The position numbers were made by a program, and so were the translations under genes. DNA of 64,000 nucleotides from Chamaecrista fasciculata (Eukaryota > Streptophyta > Magnoliopsida > Fabales > Fabaceae): assembly GCA_003254925.1 (NCBI GenBank), contig QANZ01037291.1, positions 133,553-197,552 of the forward strand, written 5' to 3'. Numbering within the stretch: the first letter of the stretch is position 1; every line of letters begins with the position of its first letter. The notes under the pieces were generated by a model. The model saw nothing but the letters and a program-made list of their open reading frames with translations. It was not told the origin of the DNA and did not search any database. Shown one piece after another: positions 31,808 to 43,137 of this stretch.

Positions 31808-32374
31808 AGGCTAAATCAGTAAAAATTAAGAAGAATTTGAATGACATTCAAGAGTACAAGAAGTTGGTGAAGATGAAATGGTAGAAGAATAATTATAGAA
31901 GCAAATTATAAGATTGTAAATCAACAAAAGACATATAATGATAAACCTTTTTTCAGTATTATATAATACTTTGTTGTATTAGAATATTTTATATTATAAT
32001 TTTATATAATATATTATTTTTTTATTTATTAAACTAGCCTTGATCAAATTTAGCAATTAATATTTCAATTCTAATTCCGAACAAATTTACCTACTAATCC
32101 AGAAATAAATTATATCTTTCAAAATTAGCAACCAAATCAAAAATCTGTAAACTAGAATAGCAACCTCGAAATAGACATTTAGCAACAGAATAATCTGTTG
32201 TTAAATTAGCAACGATTTAGTAGATTCGTTGCCAGAATTAGCAAGGCCGATTTACGCAACAGATATAGCAACGTCAAAAATCCGTTGCTAAATTCTGTTT
32301 AGCAACAGATTTTTACAATTTAGCAACGTATTTTGCCATTGCTAAACAGCAATTTTCTATTAGTTTTGGTGTAA
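31808..32374 (+). mobile_element. CACTA (En/Spm) transposon terminus
   Basis: About 32,040-32,374 is a cluster of subterminal repeats of the type TAGCAACAGATT/TTGCTAAA in both orientations. It ends in TTTTGGTG, which inverted reads CACCAAAACTAATAG, then AAATTGCTGTTTAGCAA, close to the usual CACTACAAGAAAATTTGCT terminus. A short open segment at 31,810-31,884 (ends YKKLVKMKW then stop) may be a transposon protein tail. The rest of the element is cut off by the gypsy LTR end at 31807. Confidence 0.6.
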
Positions 32375-32498
32375 CGTTGTGGCACCAACCCTTATCAGTG
32401 CAACAACTTTAAGCAGCACGTTCAAGTTCTGATTGAGGCTGTTCCGACAACGCTTTCTTTGTTTCTCTACAACCTTTCTAACGTGTCCATGTTCTTGA

Positions 32499-32702
32499 TA
32501 AAGGAGCTGAGCAAACAAAGGGTAAAGTAATGAATAATGCTTTTCTCGTTTCATAAAGATACAATACATTACACATATATACAACAAAAGAATCTTCGGA
32601 CGCCTTCTATTTCTATACAACTCATCACATACAGCTCAACAATATAGCAATAAATCTAATTAACTATGGTGAGTGTTATCCTATATAGCCAATACTCTAT
32701 TA
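32499..32702 (-). repeat. Copia 3' LTR
   Basis: Paired with 36640-36851. On plus it begins TAAAGGAGCTGAGC and ends ACTCTATTA next to the polypurine tract. Confidence 0.8.
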
Positions 32703-33277
32703 TCCCCCCTCAAGCTTAGTGTACCCACACAAAACTTGGATCGCCAAGATAAGAATTGAGGCTTAGGAAGTGGCTTTGTTAAAGCATCTGTTATCTGGTC
32801 TTTGGAAGAAATTTGAGCTACAGTGAGCATTTTGGCTTGAACTTTTTCTATAACAAAGAAAAGATTAAGTTCTATATGTTTCATGCGAGAATGGAGGATA
32901 GGCTTAGCTGATAACATCACTGTCCTCATGTTATTTCAGAAAACAGTGGGAGGCTCTGCTGAAGGAGGGATTTTGTGTTCAGAAAGGAGAGCTTACAGCC
33001 AACATAATTCAGAAACAACAAAAGCTAGAGCACGATACTCTGCTTCAGTAGAGGATCTAGAAACTACAACTTGCTTCTTGGAAGACCATGAGATGAGGTT
33101 ATTACCAAAATAAACACAGAATCCAGTAGTTGATCGACGATCATTGGATGTCAGAGGCCTAATCAGCATTACACAATGCACTAAGACGAGGAGAAGAGCA
33201 TTTATGAAGATGCAAGCCAAATGTGGAAGTTCCTTGATGATATCTTAGAATTCTTTTAACACATTGCCAATGATCAA
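32703..33277 (-). pseudogene. Copia RNase H region
   Basis: Pieces in two frames: [37 protein letters not shown] (RNase H acidic motifs), and ILHSRMKHIELNLFFV, then KDQITDALTKPLP, which normally close the copia polyprotein. The frames are interrupted, so the product would be non-functional. Confidence 0.75.
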
Positions 33278-34394
33278 TCAATGGAAAATGCATGAATTGA
33301 CTTTGTTGACAGAGAATGCAATCTCAAGACGAGTAATACATACATATTGGAGGGAACCCACAATTGAACGATAGAGCTTGGGATTATAAAAAATATTAGT
33401 ACCTGACTGAGACAACTTGGTACCAGCTGCCATAGGTGTGGGTTGAGGTTTGGCTGTTGTCATATTGACTCAATGCAACAAATCTGAAATGTACTTGGAC
33501 TGTGTGAGAAGCAACCCTCCAGCTGAAGTCTTGGCCACTTGAATGCCAAGAAAGTAGTGAAGGTGACCAAGGTCCTTCAAGGCAAACCGATTGTGAAGAG
33601 AGGAAATGAGAGTGGTAATGTGGTGAGAGTTGCTGCCAGTGACAATAATGTCATCAACATAGACCAAGACATAAGAAATGAAAGTAGAGGTAGAGTAAAC
33701 AAAAAGAGAAGCATCACTTTTGGCACGAGCGAATCCAAAAGAAATAAGAGTTGAAGCAAGAGTGTCAAACCATGCCCGGGGGGCTTCCTGTAAGCCATAC
33801 AAGGATTTATAAAAGCTTGCAAACAATTTAAGGATCACCATTACTGAAACCCTCAGGTTGATTCATATAAACCTCATCAGAAATGTGTCCATTGAGGAAT
33901 GCATTGTTTATGTCAAGTTGTCCGATGGACCAGCTATGAGAGAGAGCAATGTTGAGGACTAAACGAATGGTGACAAGTTTGATGACAGGGGTGAACGGCT
34001 CAGAGAAATTGAAACTGGGTGTTTAATGAAAGCCTTTAGCAACAAGTCGGGCTTTGTATCGATCAATGGTACCATCAGGATGTTTCTTCAATCTGAACAA
34101 CCATTTGCAGCCTATAGAAGTTTTTCCATGTGGAAGAGAAACAAGATCCCACGTATGATTTCTTGTCAAGGCAGCAAATTCCTCTTGCATTGCAGCACGC
34201 CAGTGAGGATCCTGTAAAGCAAGTTGGCTAGAAGCAGGTTCAACAACAGCAGACAAAACTATTGGTTTAAAAATTCCCTTCTTACTGCGAGTGATCATAG
34301 GATGTGCATTTACAACTGGTGGAGCAGCACGGATGGAAGTGGCAGTAGTAGAAGAGACATGAGCATTTGAAAGCATTGGAGAAGGTGGAGGCAA
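33278..34394 (-). pseudogene. Copia reverse transcriptase
   Basis: The upstream frame (34023-34394) has HWRAAMQEEFAAL, NHTWDLVSLP and RYKARLVAKGFH. The downstream frame (33470-33841) has SLYGLQEAPRAWFDTL, the catalytic YVDDIIVTG and LKDLGHLHYFLGIQV. A third frame (33278-33463) carries the YRSIVGSLQYV block. The catalytic motif is intact but the frame is broken at least twice. Confidence 0.8.
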
Positions 34395-34516
34395 AGGAGA
34401 CCTTGTGGAAGAATCTGAGCAGGAAGAGATGGAACTAGATGGAGAGACACCAAAGGCTACTGCATAAGGAACCTACAAGGAAGAATAAGACTGCATAGAA
34501 GACAAGATATCAGTAT

Positions 34517-35253
34517 TCACAGCAGAGGAGTGCAGAGGTGCAAAAGAGGTGAAGAACTTGTGGAAGAGGTAGAAGTCTGAAAAGGAAAAGATTTTCCTTT
34601 GAACAAAACATCTCTTGAAATGTAGACTTTGCCATTAGAACCTAGACATCGATATCCTTTGTGCTTTGAACTGTAACCAAGAAGAGTGTAGTAAATAGAT
34701 TTAAAAGCAAATATATTTTGATTATCGGGTCTAAGGTTTTGAAAACACAAACAACCAAAGACACGAAGATGAGAATAGGAAGGATTTTTATTATAAAGAA
34801 GAGTAAATGGAGAAGAATGACTAAGATTTGGTGTTGGTAAATGATTAATTATATGAACTGATGTTAGAAAAGCCTCATCCCAAAATTTCAGAAGCATGGA
34901 AGCATGAGCAAGCATTGCCAAACCAAGTTCAACTATATGTCTATTCTTCCTTTCAGCAGTACCATTCTGTTGAGGGGTATAGGGACATGACATTCGATAA
35001 TGAATGCCATGGGTGTTAAGAATAGATGTGAATTTGGTTTTTTATCAGTTTGCAGACATTTGATTTTTCTTATTAAACTGGAGCTCAACGATAGCTTTGA
35101 ACTGTAAGAAAACTTTAGATACTTCATCCTTATGTTTAAGAAGATACAACCATGTGAATTTGGTATGTTCATCAATAAAATGCATAAAATAAGAGTAACC
35201 ATTAAAATAGACAATGGGAGCAGGGCCCCACACATCAGCATGCACAAGATCAA
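34517..35253 (-). pseudogene. Copia integrase, frameshifted
   Basis: The first part has HADVWGPAP (first catalytic Asp) and HFIDEHTKFTWLYLL. The region of the second Asp is altered (LQTDKKPNS where NGGEF-like residues are expected). The last part has PYTPQQNGTAERKNRHIVE with the catalytic Glu, and YTLLGYSSKHKGYRC. The element cannot make an active enzyme from this copy. Confidence 0.78.
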
Positions 35254-35293
35254 AAGGATTATGATAAACAGTAGTGGATCTAGTGTAAGGAAA

Positions 35294-35905
35294 TCAATGA
35301 ACCTTAGCTAAACAACATGAAGAACAAAGAAAATTATGCACATTATTAAAAGATCGAATATTACAACTATTCAGAACACTGTTAACAACAGAAGTAGATG
35401 CATGTCCTAAACAACAATGCCACAAATTAAATTGATCAACAGAACAGTTTTTAGGTGAGGAAGAGGAAACTGTCAAGGCAGAAGGACTAGGAGCTGGTGT
35501 GGAGTGTGCAAGCTTCAGATTAGGAAACAAGTAAAGCCCATCTCTCACAATTCCCTGGACTAAAATCTTCTTGGTATCCTGGCATTTCGAAAAACAAGTG
35601 TGAGGATGGAATTCAAAAAAGACACGATTGTCAAAAGCAAATTTAGAGACACTAATTAAATTCTTTGAAGCAGAGGGAACATGAAGGAGGTGATTTAGAA
35701 TTAAAGATGGAGAAGAAGAATTATGTTGCACCTTAGCACAACCTAAGTGTGAAATAGTGATACATGTTCCATCAGCCAAATAAACCTGTTCAGGACCATT
35801 ATAAGCAGACATGTTGGTGACATTAGAGAGATCTGGAGTAATGTGATTGCTAGCCCCCGATTCTGGGTACCAAGAGGCATCAAACACAGTAGGTGAAGTT
35901 ATCAT
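35294..35905 (-). pseudogene. Copia protease plus gag-pre-integrase segment
   Basis: WYPESGASNHIT is the protease active site, but the catalytic Asp of DSGA is Glu here. The frame continues through LADGTCITI, LHVPSASKNLISVSK and the gag-pre-integrase motif LWHCCLGHAS (usually WHxRLGH), ending in CSSCCLAKVH. Two altered catalytic or structural positions suggest decay. Confidence 0.78.
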
Positions 35906-35950
35906 AGATGTTGGAGTGAACTGGAAATTGGTTTTCTTTGAGGGATGCTG

Positions 35951-36639
35951 CTAATGAGGTGTTCCTTGAGAGAAAAGACTAATAAACTGTTGGTTAAACC
36001 TGTGAAAACACTGCAATGCCATGTGTCCAGGTCTGCCACAAAGTTGATACTGATGCCTATTGTTGTTGTTGTTGTTGTAGCCTCTGCCACGACCGCGACC
36101 CCCTCTTGCAACACCTCTTCCAAAACGACCACCAAAGTTTGGATTGAAGGGAGGTCGAGACTGAGTGTTAGATGAAGGAGCAGAAAAATTCTGAGAAGTA
36201 TTCTTGAGAGGCACAAATTTGGGTTGAGTTTGAGCCAAATTGGTACTCATTTTGGGTGAAACCTTAAGCTCTTTCTTATATTTCTCTATTCTCTCCTCCT
36301 GAGCCACTAATAAGCTTTCAATTTCTGTCACAGTATAAGGCTTAGTTATAGAGGTAACAGATACAATGAATGCATTATATTCCTGTGGCAACTCTTCCAA
36401 AATAGCATCAATGTGATTAGCAGTAGAAATAGGAGAACCAACTGAAAATAAACTATCAACTGTTTTCTTGATTTTCAGTAAAAATTCATTCATCTTCATG
36501 GTACCCTTTTTGAGAGTACGAAGCTGGGTTTTAAATTGTTTCACCTTAGCTTTAGTTCTTGAAGCAAAAAACACTTCTAATTTATCCCATACCTCATAGG
36601 CATGCTCAGGCACAACCATCATAGTCAACTCTGATACCA
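35951..36639 (-). pseudogene. Copia gag (UBN2-type), N-terminus missing
   Basis: Starts directly at the PBS, in the middle of the gag domain (AYEVWDKLEVFFASRTKAKV), so the 5' leader and about the first 100 gag residues are deleted. It continues through MNEFLLKIKKTVDSL and LLVAQEERIE, a Gly/Arg-rich stretch, and a zinc knuckle QLCGRPGHMALQC in which the first Cys is replaced by Tyr. The loss of the packaging region and first Cys argues against activity. Confidence 0.78.
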
Positions 36640-36851
36640 TAAAGGAGCTGAGCAAACAAAGGGTAAAGTAATCAATAATGCTTTTCTCATTTCAAAAAGA
36701 TACAGTACATTACACATATATACAGAAAAAGAATCCTTCAAACGCCTTCTATTTCTATACAGCTCATCACATACAGCTCAGCAATATAGCAATAAATCTA
36801 ATTAACTATGGTAAATGGTGAGTGTTATCCTCTACAGCCAATACTATATTA
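36640..36851 (-). repeat. Copia 5' LTR
   Basis: Pairs with 32499-32702. It is followed on the minus strand by the PBS GGTATCAGAGT (36629-36639). Confidence 0.8.
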
Positions 36852-37066
36852 GTTGACAATGTTGTAAAGAGCATGAGGAGTGAGATCTGCGGATTGGGAT
36901 GACAATATTGTTTAATATCTGGCCATGAGGAGTATACTGCACCAAAATATGAGAAATCAGAGAGGCTTTTTAGTCTTTGTAGTAGAAATTTGGGGTTTAT
37001 GTCTGCCCCAATTTTCTTATATGCTTCTTCATCTTTTTCCTCTTCTCTTACAAATGTCTCGGACAT

Positions 37067-37469
37067 TTTATGTATGAGAAGGAAGCACCTAGAACAATAT
37101 AATGGGGTCGATTTTCTCTATGTTTGCTAGTGGGAACAAAAAGAAAATTTTACAATCAATGCAATCCAAGTATGTAAATATGTATATAAAGTTTTAAATT
37201 TTTATAATTTTAGATTTATAAAAATTAAAACATTATATGCAGTTTAATTTTAATTAATTTTTTATCACATTGAAGATTAATAAAAGTTCTCATGAAAATG
37301 TAGAGATATTTAGTAATTAAACTCTTTCAATAGAGATATTTTGAACAAAATTTTAATTAGAAAAAGTAGAAGGGTGGGTAGGCTAAACGTTTTGTTAATA
37401 TGCTAATTAATTTGCTTTACTTAAAGAAACTAGTGCGGTTAATTAGTTTGTTAACTAGTTTGGTTTGCT
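37067..37469. other. AT-rich spacer
   Basis: Nothing recognisable; it leads into the LINE target site near 37470. Confidence 0.5.
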
Positions 37470-37613
37470 TGTTAAGGCTTTAGTTTTTTTTTTCGTAAAA
37501 GGAAGGTTCATTAACTAAGCAACCAAGGTAAAGAGTACAGAGTGAGCAACATGAAAGTCAAAGCAACAAAACAACAAATACAAAGCAAAAGGAAAACACC
37601 AGATGAGGCATAG

Positions 37614-38219
37614 TCATCCAAAACCACGGGGGAAAGAAATTCCCACTCTATCAGCAAAGTATTTGGCTGAAGCAAAAGCAGGACAACGATCAAAATAGGT
37701 AAAATTACATATGGTCTTCATAGCTAACTGGGCCAGAATATCCGCCACTTGGTTACCCTCGCGCAGGACATGAGAGAGTCTGCAGCTACTAAAATGGATA
37801 AGAGAGGACCTGCAAACATCAATTAAAGGGGCAAGGGGATGGTGAGGGGACACAACAATGTTTTTGAGCAAATTGATAAGAGTTAAGCAGTCAGATTCTA
37901 TCCAAATGTTTTCAAACCCCTGTGATATAGCAAGATCAATGCCCATATGCATAGCCCATATTTCAGCGAGAATGCTACTACCAGCCCCAATGAACTTATT
38001 AAAGCCAATGATCCAATTCCCAAACGAATCCCTAATGACTCCACCCACAGCTATATTTTTAGAAACAGGATCACAGGCGCCATCAATGTTTAATTGAAGC
38101 CAACCCTCAACAGGGGGTTTCCAGGAGATCACGGAACAGACTGGATCTTTGTGAGGATGTTTCCGAGGATTGCCTAAGAAGAAAAACTCTGCAGCTTGTT
38201 TAGAAGCCTTAGCCGCCAC
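37614..38219 (-). pseudogene. LINE RNase H domain
   Basis: A 201-codon frame with the RNase H core: LNIDGACDP, GGVIRDSFGNWI, ILAEIWAMHMGIDLA, IWIESDCLTLINLL and LREGNQVADILAQLA. It overlaps the end of the RT-containing frame by about 46 bases in another frame, so the LINE polyprotein is frameshifted at a C-run near 38225. Plant L1 elements with a C-terminal RNase H normally have it fused to the RT polyprotein. Confidence 0.8.
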
Positions 38220-40624
38220 CGCTTGGGGGTAGAAGGTTCATGGTGGAAGATTTTGTTATTTCTTGCAAACCATGTGTTCCACAAGAAGTATAAGAAGCAT
38301 GTACCAAACGGAACATTGTGATTTGAAGGTGTTTGGGAGCCGATGCAAGCCTTGAGCCAGTCTTTAAAAGTAGGGTTATAGGCATGAAAGAGATCTGGTA
38401 CAGTGCAGTGCTGCCAGATGGACCGAGAGGAAGAACAATCTTTGAAGAGGTGCTCAGCAGACTCATCACTTTGGCCACAAAGGACACAATAAGGAAGGAT
38501 TGGGATGCCCCTCTTATAAAGAATTAAATTAGTGGGGAGAGAGTCTCTGCACAACAGCCAAATAAAGAACTTGTATCTAGAATGACATTGTATCTTCCAC
38601 ACCCAGTCGAGATTTAAGGGGATATCATGAGTTGGATTAGTGAGCATTAGGTAAGCTGATTTAACTGTGAAATCACCATCCGCATTGGGACCCCACGCTT
38701 GGGTATCAGCGTTATTTGAGAGAGAGTTTCTGGGAATGCTGATCATAGAATTATAGATCTCACTTGGGAGCACAAAGGAGAAGCTTTCCCAATTCCACTG
38801 TCTAGCATCATTGAGGGCTTGAGCCACTTTTAGGATGTTTTCATGCAAAAGGAGAGGACCCACAATGAAGCTTCTTAAAGAACCCTTACCAAGACAATTA
38901 TGATACCACAAAGAAGTCTGCCTACCATAATGTATATTATATTTGACTCCCCTATCAAACACAGATTTGCCTCGTTTGAGACTTTTGGAGATTATAGATT
39001 TTGGGATTCTCTTATTAAGTTGGTAACCGCAAATCTTTGCCCAAGGAGCAAGGGGCTCTTGGATCATTCTCCAATAAAGTTTCCCAAGGAAAGCATCATT
39101 GCGTTGCAGGGATTTGAAGAAACCTAGACCCCCTTGAGACAACGGCTTAGAGATAGCATCCCAATTAACAAGGTGCATCTTTTTCTTACCATCCTTAGAG
39201 CTCCAAAAGAAATCTCTCGTACACTTATCAACGTGAGCGCAAGTAGCCTTAGGGAAAGGCAGTGTTTGCATAAAATAGGCAGAGATCGCAGCTGAACCAG
39301 ATTTAATAAGGGTAATCTTCCCCATAGGGGAGAGGAATTTAGTATTCCAAGCCGCAAATCTTGCCTTAATTTTGTCAACCACTTCGTCAAAATCTTTTTT
39401 AAGTCCCTTAATGCCAAGAGGAATCCCCAAGTATCTACCGGGAGAGGAAGACTCTCTAATGCCCAAGACGGAGGAGGCAAAGGCTTTGTGGTCAGGATGG
39501 GTGTTGGGAGAGAACCAGATGGAGGATTTGGAGAGATTAACATTAAGACCAGATGCATTAATGAATGTTTTAAGAACCCCATCAATACTTCTAATACTTT
39601 TTTTGTTGACTTTGGCGAACAGGAGGACATCGTCAGCGAACAGAAGATGAGAAATGGTGATGTCATTAAACTTGGGGGCATTCCAGCGCTTGTTCTGTAT
39701 CTCCAAGTGGATAAGGCTAGAGAGAAGCTCCATGCAAAGAATGAAGAGGTAAGGGGAGAGAGGGTCCCCTTGACGAATGCCACACTTGGGAGCGAAGAAC
39801 TGGGTTGTGGAGCCATTGAAAATAATGGAGTGTTGGACAGTGGAGATGCAATGGTATATAAGATTGACCCATTTAGGAGGGAAATTGAAGGAATTGAGAA
39901 TGCTAAGAACGAAATCCCAGCTAATCTTGTCATATGCCTTCTCGAGATCCAGTTTTATCATCATCCACCCATAGTTTTGGCCCTTCTTTAGAGCAAATGA
40001 ATGAACAACTTCTTGTGCAATAACAATATTATCACAAGACTTTCTTCCCGGGACAAACGCGCCTTGATTGAAGGAGATAAGATCAGGGAGGATGGCCTTA
40101 AGTCTCTTGACAAGGATTTTCGTGACTATCTTATAAAGAGTAGAGCACAAACTGATGGGCCTATAGTGGCTGATTTCAGAGGGATTATTGGATTTAGGGA
40201 TCAAGCAAATGAGAGACTTATTCCAATCAGATGGAATAGAGTCATTGATAAAACAATTTTGGATGTCAGAACAGAGAAGACTGCAGACAGACTCCCAGCA
40301 AGCTTGAAAGAAACCCGGTTGAAACCCATCAAACCCCGTGGCTTTATAAGGTTTGAGGTCCCAAAGAGCATCCTTGATTTCGAGGATAGAAGGTGGAGCG
40401 CAAGAAAGAGAATTTTCCGGCACGGTAGTACAAGGGACATGGAAGGAAAGTGGCTGTGTTGGTCTGTGATCAAAAAGGTTCTTCAAATGGTTTATGAAGA
40501 GGGATCTTATAGTACCCGGATCAAACACCCAATTTCCTACAGAATCTTTAATCGATGTGATTCTATTTTTCCTTCGTCGACTGATAACCGAGGAATGAAA
40601 AAACTTCGTATTAGTGTCCCCCAA
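38174..40624 (-). pseudogene. LINE ORF2: reverse transcriptase and zf-RVT
   Basis: An 816-codon frame starting at GDTNTKFFHSSV. RT motifs: KPYKATGFDGFQPGFF, LIPKSNNPSEISHYRPISLC, FNQGAFVPGRK, LDLEKAYDKISWDF, GIRQGDPLSPYLFILC and the catalytic FADD (HLLFADDVLLFAK). Then KGKKKMHLVNWD-like, GGLGFFKSLQRN and a zf-RVT domain (WKIQCHSRYKFFIWLLCRDSLP, YCVLCGQSDESAEHLFKDC). A stop just upstream (40634) separates it from residual RT N-terminal sequence (LLDVLLLEEELWASKSRV). The endonuclease is not on this strand, because that part is inverted beyond 40,727. Confidence 0.85.
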
Positions 40625-40726
40625 ATTGAGCCATCATACTCTGGACTTAGAGGCCCAAAGTTCCTCTTCCAGGAGCAGCACATCGAGCAGCTCCTTGTTG
40701 AGTTGGCGATCAAGATGGAAGCGCTG

Positions 40727-41426
40727 TACATGGAAGCGCTGCTGGCCAACGGTCTCATCCTCATAATACCCCCAGCGCGCATCTGGCATGCTCACCCTGT
40801 GCAAACGGAATTCAGGGACCACATTCTCAGTCAGCTCACGACTACGAGAGCCATAACAGCACTACCTGTTGCCCAACATTTTCGCTGGAATTACTCCGAC
40901 ATCGCAGTGATCAGGGCAGACAACAACCTTTATGCAATAAGAATTCATATGACAGCGCAGCTCATGATCAATGCGGGAGCTCTAGACTACCACCTTTCTT
41001 GCGATCCCTTTCTGAATTGGGATGCTGAACGCCCCCGTGCCACGCTCCAGGATTACCCATCTGATGACAGCGACGAAAGCACTGGCAGGACTTACCCCTC
41101 AGTTTATCCCATCATGAAACCACTCAACATTTTGGCTTGGAACGTAAGAGGCGCTGGAGGTCCAGATTTTCGAAGGGCATTCATGGAGTTGATTAGCATA
41201 CACAAGCCTAATATTGTTCTTCTCACAGAGACTCGGGTGGGGGGAGAACGTGCTGAATCCATTGTCAGTTCTCTTGGCTTCTCGGCTCACTACATTGTCG
41301 ACCCAATGGGGTATGCGGGTGGCTTATGGCTTCTTTGGAACATGGAAGAAATCATTATGCATGTTGAGAGCCATACTTTCCAGGAGATCTATGCAATAGC
41401 GGAGGTCAGCTTTTCTTCTCGCATTC
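40727..41426 (+). pseudogene. Inverted 5' LINE segment: inter-ORF region and endonuclease start
   Basis: On plus, a Trp/Arg-rich stretch (HFRWNYSDIAVIRADNN) leads to MKPLNILAWNVRGAGGPDF, then RAFMELISIHKPNIVLLTET and GYAGGLWLLWN, the first about 100 residues of an AP-type LINE endonuclease. It is cut at the target site. The open frame of 479 codons covering 40001-41440 is an accident: its first half is antisense to the RT gene and only this half is LINE-sense. Confidence 0.78.
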
Positions 41427-41442
41427 TGTTAAGGCTTTAGTT

Positions 41443-43137
41443 AACTGGTCATTAGCTAAGTAATATAATGAAGCTTTAATTTTGTTCAGTGTACAGGTCA
41501 CATGATACATTCTGATTTGTACTCCTGTATATATACTCATCCTTTGTAGTTAACAAATTAAAGAGCCTAGTTGCCTTTAATTAATTTATTAGGAGCAATA
41601 ATTCACAATCTCTAGCTAGCATTGACTTGACTCCATGTAATAAAATATTGGGTAGGTAGTAGCTAGGGGAATTATTAAATTAGTGTCTTGTATGCATGTT
41701 TATATATACAAGAGGTATAGATGAAGCAAATCATCAAGCTTGCATATATATATATATATATCACAGTAGCTATATATATATATATAGTGTTGAAAGTGAA
41801 TTGAGGGTGGGATTAATTAATTTAATGAAAAATGGGGTTAAGGTTAATAATGGTGGTGTGTTTAAAAGTTCTAGTGTTGGTAATTCAGATATATGGAAGC
41901 CAATGTTGTGTGAGAGAAGAGAGGGAAGCATTGGTCTCTATCAAGGCTCATCTTCTTCAGACAGAGTTCGATGATCCTTTCTCTTCATGGGTTAATCATT
42001 CATAGAGTGATTGCAGCACATGGAATGGGTTAATCAAACCGTGATGCTGTTCACGGTTCGCTCATAATCAAACCGTGAATCAGATTCACGGTTTCCTTTG
42101 AGACCGTGATTTCGGCCCACGGTTTGTTTTATTTTTGAATTTATCTACGATTTTTTTGGCCAATACGCTATCCAGTTTTACAGTTTGTTCAATTTTTCGT
42201 ATTTGCAACAGTAAAAACAACTTAGCGCAGCGGTATATATTTTAAAAATTTTACAAACTCAAAAGTCTTTGTATATGAAGATCTGGCCGGTATGCCTCTT
42301 CTTTGATGGATCCTAGTGAAAATTAAACAAGCTAAGAGATGGATGAGATCAAGCACAAAAAATGAAAGACAAAAGAGACAGTGGCTTCAAGAACTAAATT
42401 AAAAACACAGGCATGGATATATCATACAAACAGAAAGAATTAGTTATACTAAGATGACATTAGAGCAAAGTTACATTGAAATGCAACAGCGCAAGAGAAA
42501 GAAGTCTTTTTTATTCTTGGGAAGCTATCTGTATACTCCTAGTCAACCAAAGTTAAGAATGAAACATTATTGTTGATTTATTTTACTTTAAATTTGTTAT
42601 TTCATAATTAATGGAATAAACTAATAAGAAAGGATTAAAAAAAAATTAAAGGCTCATTTATCATAGGTGGAAGTTATGGAGTGTACGTAGTTCCTGATAA
42701 AATGAAAAATTGTTTAAATTTAATTAGTAGTGTATTTGAATCTATTTATTACCTGCAAGTATTGATTATATATATGTTTTTGATTAGATTAAACATAGGA
42801 ATGCATGCCATTTGGAAAGTGAAGGGAGTTTGTTGCAACTTTATTTTTTTAAGAAAAAAAATGTATTCTTTTGATCATACCAAACACATGCTTAAAGTTT
42901 GAAACTGAAACAACTGATCTTTAATTTAAATGAAAGATGGCATAAATTAATTAATAAAGCTGAGAATTGAATACAAATGGGAAGCAATATATATAATGTT
43001 GTAAGTACACATGACAATCACTTATTACAACTCCTCCTCCTCATCATGGTACTCATCTTCGTCTTGGTAAATATCCTAGTTGTCTTGAATTATTTATATC
43101 AGCCAAAGATAAATTTCTGATTTCAGTCATTAGTGGG
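41443..43137. other. Intergenic, AT-rich, with hairpin cluster
   Basis: No gene seen. (TA)n tracts lie at about 41,746-41,790 and a cluster of three short ACCGTGA/TCACGGT hairpins at 42,035-42,126. The last about 115 bp (43,020-43,137) is the 3' flank of the TNL gene and may hold its polyadenylation signals. Confidence 0.5.
42035..42126. repeat. Three consecutive short hairpins with a shared ACCGTGA motif
   Basis: CAAACCGTGA-TGCTGT-TCACGGTT, AAACCGTGAATCAGATTCACGG and ACCGTGATTTCGGCCCACGGT follow one another at about 35-bp intervals. Each folds on itself with the same stem sequence but a different loop. Confidence 0.55.

Larger units (their letters stand above)
32499..36851 (-). mobile_element. 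Ty1-copia retrotransposon, degenerate
   Basis: Two short LTRs of about 204 and 212 bp (32499-32702 and 36640-36851), a PBS complementary to initiator tRNA-Met (36629-36639), and a purine tract (CCCCCCTC on plus, 32703-32711). Gene order on the minus strand is gag, protease, integrase, RT, RNase H, as in copia. The flanks CTTGA and GTTGA are a 4-of-5 match for a 5-bp TSD. All ORFs are broken. The LTRs differ at many positions and one carries a short extra segment near 36811, so the insertion is old. Confidence 0.85.
32375..37066 (-). pseudogene. Unrecognised coding-like fragment split by the copia element
   Basis: The sequence flanking the copia insertion (36852-37066 and 32375-32498, minus strand) has protein-like character. 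It starts with an ATG at 37066 (MSETFVREEEKDEEAYKK, then GADINPKFLLQRLKSL). Across the healed insertion site one frame reads DLTPHALYNIVKNMDTLERL and then stops. The two parts are not in the same frame. I recognise no family. It could be a decayed gene or part of the neighbouring CACTA element. Confidence 0.25.
37486..41426 (-). mobile_element. L1-type LINE with 5' inversion (twin priming), 16-bp TSD
   Basis: A poly-T (poly-A tail of the minus-strand element) at 37486-37493 and a perfect 16-bp flanking repeat TGTTAAGGCTTTAGTT (37470-37485 and 41427-41442). The main body is on minus: RT, zf-RVT and RNase H. The end segment, about 40,727-41,426, reads as LINE sequence on plus, including the start of the endonuclease (ILAWNVRGAGG). 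The junction carries a repeated ATGGAAGCGCTG (40715-40726 and 40730-40741). An inverted 5' end with one TSD pair is the hallmark of twin-primed L1 integration. Confidence 0.85.

Noticed and set aside
39124-39933. A 269-codon minus-strand ORF
   Set aside because: Alternative-frame shadow of the LINE RT gene at 38174-40624, with no domain of its own.
40001-41440. A 479-codon plus-strand ORF as a novel protein
   Set aside because: The first half is antisense to the LINE reverse transcriptase and the second half is the inverted LINE 5' segment; the frame is accidental.
41696-41974. 92-codon ORF near TA repeats
   Set aside because: Begins in low-complexity (TA)n sequence and has no recognisable domain or conserved feature.
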